This document shows, piece by piece, positions 37,477 to 48,219 of a stretch of DNA of 64,000 nucleotides (the first letter of the stretch is position 1; the number at the start of each line of letters is the position of its first letter). The notes beneath the pieces are model-generated. The model ran no database searches. It worked only from the letters and a program-made list of their open reading frames with translations, and was not told the DNA's origin. A program made the translations under genes and the position numbers. Origin of the DNA: [Phialemoniopsis] sp. UDSM-2020 (Eukaryota; Ascomycota; Sordariomycetes; Thyridiales; Thyridiaceae); assembly GCA_018873225.1 (NCBI GenBank), contig JAEILZ010000005.1, positions 2,232,001 to 2,296,000 on the forward strand, given 5' to 3'.

Positions 37477-39129
37477 TTTCTATCTAGATTGCTCGACTGT
37501 TCTGGTTATTGTCCCACAATCGCGCTGCATGAACAGCACATGACCTGTCAGGTTTTTCATTCTCGAGGCACCGACCACGCCACCATGTTGGCCGTCTGAT
37601 TATGTTCTCTTCTTGCTTCTTCTACGTGTATCTGGGGATCTTCCGATCACAGCAGGGACATGTACCCATCGAACCGTATGATTCCCCAACATCCTATTGG
37701 CTGACAGTCGATCGAGGCTCGATGATTAGGACTGAGCAATTTTGTGAGTTTCTGGTCCAGGATGCTCAGACCTCCACCCAGGAAGAATGGTACACCAAAC
37801 AACGTTGTCGACGTTTACCGCATCCGTTCACTTACATGACTTGCCTGCCAAGATCATCACCCTCCGTTTCGGGAAGCCGGCCCACAAACACAGAGGACCG
37901 CTTGCTCTCTCTGCCACCTTTGACATCACCGAGCAGACCTGCCACCACTAGTGATGGCAGGACGCTCTAAATTGTGGTGTCGTTTCATCATGCTCGCCGG
38001 ACTAATCGCTATGCTAGCCAGGCATCTATGAGCTCATCAAACTTAGATTTCTCAGGGTCTTCGAGTGGGTAACATCTGAGGGGAGACGGGAATAGCACCC
38101 AGAGAGTCCCGGCCAAGATCGAATAGCAAACACCTCGATCGTAATGCATCATAATCTTCGCCGGCGAAGCTTGCCGACCCGTCTGTGGGAGGTTATTAGG
38201 CTACGTAGCTCTCGAGATTGATATGTGGCGCTCTGACCAATCATCTTAGTCAATCACGCTACCTGCCAGGCTTGCACATGGTCAAGGGTTGAAAGACAGG
38301 TACTCAAGTGTCTGTTCTCAGTCCAGGATCCTCGCCGGGAAAAAAGATTCTATACCCACTTGCAGAATATTCTTCACGGTCAGAGGGATCGTGCGATCTA
38401 GAAGGAACGAGACACAGATCGCCATACGACTCTATGGCCAGATTAGGGATTGACCTTGTAGGGTGAGTATCGATGATGAAAGTCGATGGAACACTACGTA
38501 ACCTGTGACGGCAAAAGAAGACGGGACCAGGCAATGTGCTGTAAGCTCTCGATTTTGGCCTGGCATCATCGGCTCAGCAGGTATTCTCCCCATTAAGCCA
38601 GTGTACAGCGTGGCATCAGTGCTACTAGCCTGCCAGGCCCCGCGGGCCGACGTGGACTCCGTCTGGGGCGCTTCGGCCGGTCACCCCGGGACTCGAGGGC
38701 ATCCGGACAGTTTAATCTGTGGTTGTGGTGCATGCAGAGCACAGAGGCGTACCTGTGGTGCGAGACGTGCGTGCGCCATGCAGGAGAGCGCGCGCGCCTG
38801 TGCGAACGACAGAGGACCGAAAACGGTCCTGCCACCTCCAAATCCAGCCATGCATCTGCCGTTAAGGGACAAGCACCTCTGCCTCCAACTTTCTCAACAT
38901 TGCCCAACCTAGTCTTCCCCAACTTTTGTCTCACTGACCCCCCTGCAAGGACCGTGATTCCGCACGGATCTGCAAGGGCGAGTGCCGACTTCCCCTCAGT
39001 CACGTTGCAGCGGGATCTCCACAGAACCCACACGTTTTCTCTCATCCCCCCTTTGGCCGTATGCCAAGAAATCGCATTCAACACCCATCTTGCCTGGAGA
39101 GTTCTTGTTCCGCCGCATGATAGGTGTCT

Positions 39130-40980
39130 TCATACGCGAAGCACCTGACATCGGCTTGCGATGCCGTCGAATACACAGGTGTTGTCAATAGGTATGTACT
39201 GTTTAGTGATAATCTTGATCACTTCTTGAGCAGCCATGCCACCAGTGAGGGCGGAAATGTTGTGAAGCTCGCCCCCTCGGGCTCGTGCCACCTCTTCCGC
39301 AGCCTGGCGTACGCGTTCATTATCGGCTGCACTGGGCACCACCCCACTTATGGTGTGCAGAATAGTCGAGACTGGAGCTGAAGGGTCATGTGCGGTGGCC
39401 GAGAGGGCGAGATAGATCGGGACCAGTGAGAGTGGCATCATGGTCATCGTTGCGCTGGCATCATTCGCTAGTTCGTCCGCTGTGGCAAGAAGTTAATCAA
39501 TCGAGGTCCCAAGCGAAGGATTGGCAAATGCGGGCAGGAGTCAAGACCTACCCACAAGCTTAGGGAGGCGAGAACTGCCAGCCTCGGCTGAGTTGATGAG
39601 TTTAACGAATGCTGCGTTCTTGCAGAACAGTTCCACTTCCGCAGGATCGACATCCTCGCCACCAGGAGAATTCTGAACTATCTCCAGTACCTCTGCTGCA
39701 TCTTGGCGAGCTTTTGCCTTGTAGATGTTTTGTAGCTGAACGTAGACCTTCGATTGTGCTTTCATGTCCGGCACACTTCCAGGCACCGGTAAGCAGCCAT
39801 GCTTGTCGTAAAAACGCCTGATAGCCTCGGCGATGATCCAGAATCCAGAGGCTTTCTCATTCTATATCACTGCAGTCAGTACCAGAACAAGCATAGAATG
39901 AAGTCATGAGTCATGTCCTGGATATACGTACAGCGTCCTGGGGGGTATAGTCGAGGACTGCTTTCAGTCCTGTTGGCAGCGCTGGCGGCACAATATTCTT
40001 GACGACGGCGGCGACAGCTTCATCAAAGTTTTCCTCGCCACCTTCAGGGTTGTCGCGCCGGGCAGACCCAGAAACCATGTCCCTAAAGGCAATTTTCTCC
40101 TTGTAAGTTAAGGGGTAGGCACCATTGTGCTGCTCCCGCCACTTGTCAAGGAAATGCAACAGAATAACAACATATGGCAGATGGCCATGCTCATGGTTGT
40201 CAAGGTTGTCAATGTCAAAGGTTAGTCGCTTGGCGAAGTCAGCTAATTCTGGCCACGGTGCCAATAGACGCAAGTCTGTCGTCGCTGTCTCGTCTGGGTG
40301 AGTATCGACAATAGGGAACGTGCCCGGTAAGTGAGCACGAAAGTATGAATAAAATCCGGCTGAGTGGAGCGCCAATAATGGGGTCTTGTGCTTCCGTCCA
40401 TACTCTTCGAGGGTAGCTAGGTCTTGTTCTTGGATCGGGAGAGAATACAAGATCATGGTGAAAGTCGGGGAGGCAGCTAGCAAGCTGTGGATATCAAGAC
40501 CAGTCTTCAGAGCCTGATTAGCTGCCAAGGGATTTTGTTGACATGTCGTAGACTTGCAACTTGCCTCTGGTTTGGGGTGCCATTCTCCCTCAACTTCAGG
40601 ATTTAGCTCCACGAGGAGGTCCACGCAGCTTCGAGCTCGAGACTTGCCTAGGCAGCTTTCATCCAGGAAGAAGTTGACTCCCAGGTCTGGTTCTGTGACG
40701 ACAGACTCATCGTAGATTGTGAAACGGCCAATGCCTATCATGGGATTAGCATCACCCTGTCTTGCGAGAGAGACGTAAGCACTGTACCGGGGAGGACGAG
40801 GTTCTTGAGGGTTTCAACGCCCACAGTTCCCGATCCAGAATTTATCAACAGAATGTTTGCGGATTCGAGTGCAGCTTGTCCGCTGGCAGCCCACAAACGC
40901 AGTTGCCGGTCATATTTCCTTTCCTTCTCCGAGGGGCCATGAAGGACAGGCGGCGTCTGACACATTACTATTTCCGTCAT
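39130..40980 (-). CDS. ULA1: NEDD8-activating enzyme E1 regulatory subunit (ULA1/APPBP1)
   Basis: With UBA3 this subunit activates NEDD8/Rub1 for cullin modification. Four exons are certain: 40980-40788, 40734-39932, 39861-39552 and 39479-39130, giving 551 aa. The N-terminus shows the E1 pseudo-adenylation fold: [14 protein letters not shown], then [23 protein letters not shown] with exon 1/2 joined inside it. The family words DLGVNFFL and LGKSRA follow, and the C-terminal half ends with [18 protein letters not shown], the classic E1 ThiF signature. Inside exon 2, 40564-40514 is 51 nt with GCAAGT at the 5' end and CAG at the 3' end, and no stop codon. It encodes 17 unconserved Ser/Cys/Gln/Asn-rich residues and may be a GC-AG intron; the protein would then be 534 aa. 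ATG 40980 is preferred; MCQTPP five codons later is an alternative. The gene is divergent from HEI10. Confidence 0.95.
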
Positions 40981-41556
40981 TCCGATCAGAGAGCGAGGGA
41001 TGGCAGGCCCGCAATGAGTTTCTGTCGGATATGTGATCTCCCTTAAGCAACGTGGAGCGGCAGCACGATGTCGAGAGCCTGGAGAATCGCGGTTGCTTGC
41101 AGTCCAGCTGGTGCAATGTCGTGCGTGCGTGTGTTGGCAGTTAGGCGGCGGCGGTGGGATTATGGTGGGGCGCTGGTTGTTGCTGAGTGAGAAATCCACC
41201 CGATTTCAGGTAGTTATGTGGATTTAAAATTTGGACACTCTTCAGGTATCCATATCTTAGTGAAGGAGCCCTGTAGGCCAGATGAATACCGTGCACATGA
41301 ACCTTTTATTTATTCACCCTTGCCGCATGCGTCTCTGAAACCTGCCTGCCTGATACACTGATATAGGCACGCCTTCCTCGTGCTCTCCCACCCCACTAGC
41401 TTCCACTTTGAACGTTGAGCTTCACCTTCAATTGCAATATTGAATCATTGATACAATGTTTATGTGGTTTCTCGTAGATTATATGGTAATTCATTTTACT
41501 ATTTCCATCTCAAGTCCTGATAGACCGTTCAGAATTCGACGGTGAATTCCTCAGTG
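40981..41556. promoter_or_regulatory. Divergent promoter region, ULA1 / HEI10
   Basis: The 576 bp lie between two start codons on opposite strands. No ORF is supported. It should hold both promoters; no specific site was recognised. Confidence 0.55.
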
Positions 41557-43009
41557 ATGGAGCCCACCCTGAGATGCAACAACCTCACATGCAGGACAGA
41601 GCTTCGTGATCATGCTCTAGTCACCACCTGCAGGTACGAGATCTATCTTGGTCGCATCTCGCGACATCTCCCTCGAATTAGCTAACAGTCATCGACAAAG
41701 TCATACCTACTGTATTGAGTGTGCTTCTCACTTCGGATTGATGAACAAAGGGTCTGAGCATAGCCGTAGCTGTCCAGCTTGCGGCAGCATGCTACAAAAT
41801 CATGACGATGCGGTAGTGACGAATTTGAACCCGACCGAAGACTACAAGACAAGCGTCTTGAGTGGCCTCAGCCCAAATGTGATCATTGAGTGTGCTGGGA
41901 GAGCACTGAACTTTTGGAACTATCAGATGTCTCAGGAGATGTTCGTTTACCCAACAAACGCACGAGGCACGTTCCTGGTCGTCATGACTACTAACAAACT
42001 CTCCTCACAGAGTTTTCCAAGAAATATCAGCTAAAGCGTTGACCGATCGAGTAACAAAGTTGAAAACCTACTGCGAGCAAGTGGTGGACGAAGCAAACAA
42101 CCGCATGGCTGAGCTACAGGACAAAGTGGAGAGTGAGCCAGTAACCGTTCGCAATTGGAAGCAGCTCTCTAAACATCTTTCACAGATATGGAGCTAGAGA
42201 AAGAAAGGCTGAGGCAGAATAACGAAGAACTCTCTGCCCGGTATAAGGAGAAGAACAAGAAATTGCTGCAGAGCCAGGAATTATACGACAAACTAAAGCG
42301 CCGAGCCATGCTCGGGCAAGTAAGGGAAGCTGCCGCAGACGCTGTTGACTCAACACTCCAAGCCGCTGGGCTCACAAGCGAAAACTTGACAATGCAGGGA
42401 GCGAGCTACGACCAGCACGGGTTTGACCGACAAACGGGGGCGGAGGGTTTGCAGCAACGGCACAGAGTACCAATCGATTCTCTTGAACACCGAGGGCCCC
42501 TTCCGGAGCCCGGTAATTGGGCTGGTGTCTTCGGTAAGCTTTCTACTATTGTTGTCTTCTTGTGTTTACTAAGTAATCGTAGGAGACGGATCTGCGACTC
42601 CATCGAGTCACCGGCAGCGAGGACGTGATGCCGTCAATCTTGGTCTATCTTCAGCCTCGGCCTTCGCAACAGCAGGCTCGATGGGCACTTCTGGGCCGAG
42701 AAGAGTAACTCAGCCCCTGAACCACACACAGCCAAGAGTCCTCAGTACCGCCTCAAACTTCCCAGGGGTTGGGATCAGCTCAGGGGTGAAGACTAGCCAA
42801 GGTGGCGGGGGGCTGGGGGCAGCCTTTACTTCCACTACGGATCGTCCGAGAGGTATGTTGGGGGAGCCTGGGTCCGGTATTTCCCTCCAGAATCTGATTT
42901 TCGCACGACAGTTGGACGATCTTATATCCCAGGAGGCACACCAGCACCTTCTCCACGTCGACATGACGGCTTTGTCCGGGGCGGGGGAAGAATCCTGGAC
43001 ACGATATAA
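41557..43009 (+). CDS. HEI10: HEI10-type meiotic RING E3 ligase (CCNB1IP1 family)
   Basis: HEI10/Zip3-type proteins mark crossover sites on meiotic chromosomes and act as ubiquitin or SUMO ligases. Six exons fit: 41557-41633, 41701-41940, 42011-42132, 42186-42533, 42583-42852 and 42912-43009, giving 384 aa. A C3HC4 RING sits at the very N-terminus (Cys7, 12, 25, His27, Cys30, 33, 50, 53). The family-specific block follows: DDAVVTNLNPTEDYKTSVLSG and the nearby IIECAGRAL. A long coiled coil runs from about residue 105 to 190 (KLKTYCEQVV, MELEKERLRQNNEEL). The C-terminal part is Ser/Gly/Pro-rich and disordered, ending in an Arg/Gly-rich tail (GRSYIPGG onward). I included the last intron (42853-42911, GTATGT, CTGAT branch, ACAG) because the spliced tail keeps the composition of the domain; reading through gives an unrelated hydrophobic tail to 43175. 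Confidence 0.9.
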
Positions 43010-43471
43010 AAAACCGGCCGCGGAAGTGTTGATCGGGAGCTTGACGGGATCTGAAAAACCACTTGTCATCTCTCTCTTTGCCCTGTGGTACTCATTCAGG
43101 TCTTGGCGACGGTCGCAGTCTTTGTTGATTGCACGATTGTCAGGCCTCACTGGTCTCTTTGTTGCTCACCCATAGATGTTGGACTTGAACAATAACACAA
43201 TGTACTCCGAACATATGCCTTTATCCTGGTAAGATAAAGGGAGTCAAAACTGAACAATAAGAAATAAAATGAGTACCTATAAGTTGGCCGTACCTCGAGA
43301 TCACGGGCTCTCAGTTACTGCGACGTTGCTATCCAGTCTTGTCTTGGGAGAAAGGCTTGACTGAGCGCGAGACATCGAAACAATACAGCAAATTCGAAAA
43401 ATCCCACACATCTCATTCGTTCTCCAATCTGCCACACCCGGTATAGGGCCACCGACCTAGTGACTTAGAAG
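43010..43471. other. Intergenic, HEI10 3' end to orphan gene promoter
   Basis: No gene is seen. It should hold the HEI10 3' UTR and the promoter of the tandem orphan gene. If the last HEI10 intron is retained, coding would extend to 43175. Confidence 0.5.
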
Positions 43472-44434
43472 ATGGCAAGCCTTTTCTGCTACCCCCAAAT
43501 TGGCCATGCACGCGATTCAACAACTACGGTGCATGATCGAAGTCACTGGAAGTTTTGGAAGACACGGAAGTCTAGCCGATGCAATCCAGACCAGGGAAAG
43601 CAGACGAAGATGTCCACCATAACACCACGGCGTGTCTCGAACTCGGACCAGGCAAGCTCAGGTACAGCGGCCCAGTCATCGGCCCAGGGGTGTGCTCTGA
43701 GTGTGCCGCCCGAGTTGCAAGCTGAGTTGAACCGCCTTCGCTCGACGGTTTCAACAGACGCAAGACTAGATGCATCTAAGCTTGCCAGGCGCCAGGAGGC
43801 ACTGGCCTCGCACCCTATGCCCAGAGAACCTCCAGTTGTGCGCTCTTCTTTCTGGGAAGATTCGCGGCGACATGGCTGTGTGTTCACCGGCAATTCCTTC
43901 AGAGTCGACGTGGATGGGTCCAGTAAAGTGCCCATCGTCATGAATGTTGGCAGAGTTCCCAAAGAAGCCGACGGTCCCATCCCCCAGATATGGGTGACTA
44001 TGGATGATACGAGAGTTATAGACGATCCGACGCCATCATCGATTCAGTCTATCGGCACAACACCGATGCTGCACTCGCCCATCGTCCACGATGGACAGCA
44101 GCATCTCGAAGTACCGCGGCGGAGTTCGTCAACAAGGCGCGCTCGGCTTGTGACGAAAAAGGAAAACATCGTCCCCCGGGCCATACCGAATGTGAAGAAC
44201 GTCGTGTATACCGACAACCTGGACAGGCCGGCCCATGCAGTGGTCGCTATACAGAGCCATGACCAGCTTGAGATTGATGCACAGCGGTGGCAGAAATCAT
44301 CTGAACACAACGAACGCCTGCTCATGTATTACATGGAGAAAGCTGCCCAGCTAGAAGCTGAGAATGAATCACTGAAGCTGGTACAAAGACTGGAATCTTC
44401 ACGTGCTCTTGATGACCTCGACCTGGATAAGTAG
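43472..44434 (+). CDS. Orphan protein with C-terminal coiled coil (320 aa)
   Basis: I do not recognise a family. A single exon encodes 320 aa from the ATG at 43472 to the TAG at 44432. The N-terminal third is basic and Ser/Thr-rich. The middle holds a conserved-looking stretch (FWEDSRRHGCVFTGNSFRVDVDG region, about residues 125-150) with the composition of a small folded element, followed by a Ser/Arg-rich linker. The last 50 residues (from about QRWQKSSEHN) form a likely coiled coil with heptad-like Leu, then an acidic end DDLDLDK. No signal peptide or membrane span is seen. A second Met at residue 47 is a possible start. Long open frame, balanced codon use and a structured end support a real gene. 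Confidence 0.75.
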   Translation: MASLFCYPQIGHARDSTTTVHDRSHWKFWKTRKSSRCNPDQGKQTKMSTITPRRVSNSDQASSGTAAQSSAQGCALSVPPELQAELNRLRSTVSTDARLDASKLARRQEALASHPMPREPPVVRSSFWEDSRRHGCVFTGNSFRVDVDGSSKVPIVMNVGRVPKEADGPIPQIWVTMDDTRVIDDPTPSSIQSIGTTPMLHSPIVHDGQQHLEVPRRSSSTRRARLVTKKENIVPRAIPNVKNVVYTDNLDRPAHAVVAIQSHDQLEIDAQRWQKSSEHNERLLMYYMEKAAQLEAENESLKLVQRLESSRALDDLDLDK

Positions 44435-45695
44435 ATGGGGCATGATGACGGGTACTAGACTCGGGTCAACATTGCGTGCCGTAGAACATAGTCTTCGCAA
44501 AGAACAAAACAGTAAACACATGTAAAAATTGTATAGATCGAGAAGAGGGCAGCAAGAGAGAAGAGAGGAAGAGAATTAGAGAGTTTGAAGACATATATAA
44601 GCAATAGAGGAACTATATGTCAATGAATCTGCCGTGCTTTACCACATGCTCATGATAGCTGAGGCCGAGTTGACTATGACGAGCACCAAGTACTTTACCT
44701 ACCTACCCTAGGTACGTTGAGACGTCAGTCACTTTTATCCCCACGGACATGCCACTCACTATTCGTGTTTGAGAAAACACTTGGTGAAATGTGTCGTGAC
44801 CTGCATGTCGCTGGGGAAGGCGTGATATTGGAATACGAGAAAGTCATGCACTCTGGGAAAACGAGGACGAATTGCAACATTGAAGTGAAGTACCTAACTA
44901 AAGAGTGAGGCCCCCACGCAGGCACATGCCAGACTTTACTGCAAGACTGGAGGGAGTCAGAACCAACACAGTACCTGGCCCGCCTGGGTCCTCCTGAAAT
45001 CAATTGGGCCAATGAGCCGTCAGGTTTAGACAATGTCTTGAGCTAACGAACTCTTTGCCCGCTAGCGCTAGAACATTGCCTTATCAAAAAAGGATGCCAA
45101 AAAAAGCAGCCGGCGGGCATTCGGCGGATCCTGTGTGTTAGTGACTTCGTGCGTGTTACACTGTTTGCACTAACGTGCATGAGATATGTACATGTAGTGG
45201 CGCCATGGCGCCCCGTATTCCCCTGTGCTGAGCTGCGCAGCACCGCGCGCAGTGATGTGCTTATCGTCTTTTATTTCGCTGCTCCCTCCAAGAGTCCCCA
45301 CCCACCCCCCGTTTATACACTCTCCCAGTCTTCCTCTCTGTCCCTGGCCGGCCTGGTCCTCGACATCGCAATGTCCGCTTGAATTACCCTCGTTATACCC
45401 AGACCAAGCCTTTTTACTTCTGTTCATTCGCTTTGACCTTCAACTTGACCATCTTACTTTACTCAGACTTTTAATTGTCATATCTAATACTCACTACTGC
45501 CTTTGACTCTCGAACCAGGCTCCTCCAGTATCCGGATCCACTTCCATGTTTTTCTAAGGAGCTGACGTACGCTTGCGTTTCGCGCATCGACCCTTATCGC
45601 TCACAATCGAGTCGACTCGATTATTCTCTCCCAACTTCCTAGGGACGGTCAATTCTACCTAGGCTTGCGTCTTCCGGCGCCAGTACTCTCTCCTC
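44435..45695. other. Intergenic upstream of YND1
   Basis: 1.26 kb without a supported gene. It contains TACCTACCTACCCTAGGTAC at 44696-44715 and TACCTAGG at 45656-45663, the latter only 33 nt before the YND1 ATG. The stretch from about 45290 to 45690 is CT-rich and is probably promoter and 5' UTR. Confidence 0.5.
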
Positions 45696-47831
45696 ATGGC
45701 TAAAAAGTGTACGTAGCAAGCAGAGGTACAGACGTGTACACAGTCATGCTAACGTGTCCCTCTTATCGCAGGGCGATGGGGCGTCATTCTGGACGCTGGT
45801 TCCTCAGGGACGCGTCTACATATCTACCGATGGAAGAATCCCGCCAAGGCCCTCAAAGATGCCTCCAAAGAGGAACTTAACAGCCTGCCCAAGTTGATGA
45901 CTGAGAAGAAATGGACCAAGAAGATCCGGCCCGGTGTCTCGACTTTCGGCGAGAATCCCTCCGAGGTTGGACGCGAACATCTCCAATCTCTCGTCGACCA
46001 TGCCCTCGACATCATCCCCGAAGACCAGATTCACGATACCCCCATTTTCCTGATGGCAACGGCTGGCATGCGGTTACTGCCGCAAATCCAGCAAAAGGCC
46101 CTAACACGCGAGATTTGCTCCTACCTCCAGCAGAATACGCACTTTTCTTTGCCAGACTGCGATCTGCACATTCAAGTGATCAAGGGCGAAACAGAAGGTT
46201 TATACGGCTGGATTGCCTCCAACTACCTACTCGGAGGATTCGACCATCCTGACATGCACAATCATGGCAAAAACCACCACACCTACGGCTTCTTGGACAT
46301 GGGTGGCGCGTCCGCCCAGATAGCCTTCGCACCAAATGCCACCGAGGCCGAGAAGCACTGGGACGACCTGAAACTCCTCCGGATGAAAACGATGGACGGC
46401 AAGCCTTCCGAGTACAAAGTGTTCACGGCGACATGGTTAGGATTCGGGGTCAACCAGGCTCGCGAGTCATATGTCAAAACCTTGGAGGATGCCTATCAAA
46501 CCCCCGACACTCGTGAACTTCCCGATCCCTGTATGCCAAACGGCTTGCGGACGACGCTTGACGGCCAGTTGGCGGACAAAGGCGACAACACAGCACCAAC
46601 TCTACTGGGCACGGGTAACTTCAACGAATGTCTACGCAAGACGAAGCCGCTGCTCGGGAAGGATATGCCTTGCGAGAACGAGCCTTGCCTGCTCAACGGG
46701 CAGCACGTACCAGCTCTCGACTTTGACGTAAATCACTTTATCGGGGTATCCGAGTATTGGCATACGACTCACGGCGTGTTTGGCACCAAGGGTGACAAGG
46801 CCTATGATTTCAATACCTACCAGCAACGCGTACAGGAATTTTGCAGCAGAGACTGGAGTGGCATCGCAACGGAATACAGCTCAAAGAAGGAGAAGAAGGC
46901 GCAGGAGGCGCAAGAAGCGTGTTTCAAGGCTTCATGGCTGATCAACGTCTTGCATGAGGGCATTGGTATTCCGCGATTAGGTCTCGACAAGCCGCCAGCC
47001 GGCTACAACGTTTCACAGGGAGCGCTGGAGCATGCTAAAGAAAAGGGCTTCCTGGACCCGTTCCAACCAGTCGACAAGATCGATGGCATTGAAGTTAGCT
47101 GGACCTTGGGGAAGATGGTGCTATATGCCGCGGGACAGATTCCACCACAGGGCAACAAAGATCTTCCGGTAGGCTTTGGAAGCAACTTGCCAGGCAAGCC
47201 AACACCCCCGGACTTCAACTTTGCCGGATCGAGCTGGGAACCCCTTAAACAGGACCATGATGATGACGACGACTGGGCCGACACAGCAGATGACTTGTTG
47301 GAGAAGGCAACCAAAAAGTCAACATCGAGCTTTTTCCTCTTCTTACTCATTCTAGTCCTTCTTGCCTACATATTTAGGAAGAAGGAGCGAAGACTGCGGC
47401 TCTACTCTAAGGTCAATTCCGTTTTCCGTCGCGGCAGGAGGCCTGGTAGCCCCAAGAAAGGCGGTCGGGGCCTGTCGGGGCTCACCAACAAGCTCTTCGG
47501 CCGATCATCTGCCAACTATGAGCGTGTCATGGAAGAGGGCGAGCTCGAACAGTTTGAACTCGGCGGCGTTGATTCTGACGATAATGATCACTCAGACAGC
47601 ACGGAGGGATCTCGCGTTGCCAGGTCCTCGGGTCTTGCAACACCCAAAGTCAACATTGAGCTATATGACGACTCACGGACCGGCTCGGCTATTGATCGGA
47701 GCGGCTTAGTCGTACGCACAGAGAGTAGAGAGAGACTTCAACTCCAAATGTTGAATGCTGGACGACGAAGCAGAGCCGGAAGTCCAACGAGACTGAAGAG
47801 TCCTTTGATGACGCCCTTGGAGGAGGATTGA
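45696..47831 (+). CDS. YND1: Golgi apyrase / nucleoside diphosphatase YND1 (GDA1-CD39 family)
   Basis: This enzyme removes GDP and UDP released by glycosyltransferases in the Golgi lumen. Two exons, 45696-45708 and 45772-47831, give 690 aa. The first coding exon is only 13 nt (MAKK plus one base). Apyrase conserved regions are all visible: DAGSSGTR at about 12-19, MATAGMR at 99-105, GETEGLYGWIA at 143-153 and GFLDMGGASAQIAF at 177-190. A single C-terminal membrane span (FFLFLLILVLLAYIF, about 525-540) is followed by a basic stop-transfer and a 145-residue Ser/Gly/Asp-rich cytosolic tail. The lack of an N-terminal signal anchor and the single C-terminal span is the Ynd1 layout; the long cytosolic tail fits the known binding of Vma13 in yeast. 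Start choice rests on the clean splice joining K4 to WRWGVILDAG. Confidence 0.95.
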
Positions 47832-48219
47832 TGAACGGGCAATGGACATTATGCTAGGAGCCGGGCAATGGCCTGTTGGAGTTTAGGTGTCTTTATTACG
47901 GAAGGTAGCGTCATTGTCAGCGTCGTACAAGGAGCAGGCCATGATTGGCATGATTGGCGTGGGCGATCGACAACGTCGCCGTTGACGAAAAGTACATGTT
48001 CACCAATACCACTTGGGCTCATCTATCTTGCCAATGATTTTGGAATAATAATACCCAACATCGTCTTCATTTCTGTTGATATATAATCGGTGATACATTT
48101 TGATACAAAGAGCCCATTGTGACTTCGAGACCGCTCGACGGCAACTGGGATCCGAGTGTCCAGGCCAGCACACCTCATGGAGGAATTGCTCGTCACGCTT
48201 GAATAAAATCGCTACGCTA
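47832..48219. other. Convergent 3' region, YND1 / OPI10
   Basis: 388 bp between two stop codons. No coding signal is seen; it should hold both 3' UTRs. Confidence 0.5.

Larger units (their letters stand above)
32471..39129. promoter_or_regulatory. 6.7-kb gene-free region upstream of the Zn2Cys6 regulator
   Basis: The region begins at the regulator's ATG and ends at the 3' end of ULA1. No protein gene is supported; the frames seen (for example 35139-35648 minus, 36895-37359 plus) have no family likeness. It holds a (TCG)6 tract at 33400-33417, a palindromic ACCTAGGTACCTTAGGTAG element at 34998-35014 and a G11 run at 37466-37476. Its first 1-2 kb should hold the regulator's promoter and long 5' UTR. 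The rest could hold distant control sites or non-coding RNAs. Confidence 0.45.

Noticed and set aside
42853..43175. Read-through of HEI10 to a stop at 43173-43175
   Set aside because: A well-formed intron at 42853-42911 gives a tail of matching composition; the read-through tail is unlike the family. It is kept only as a possible splice variant.
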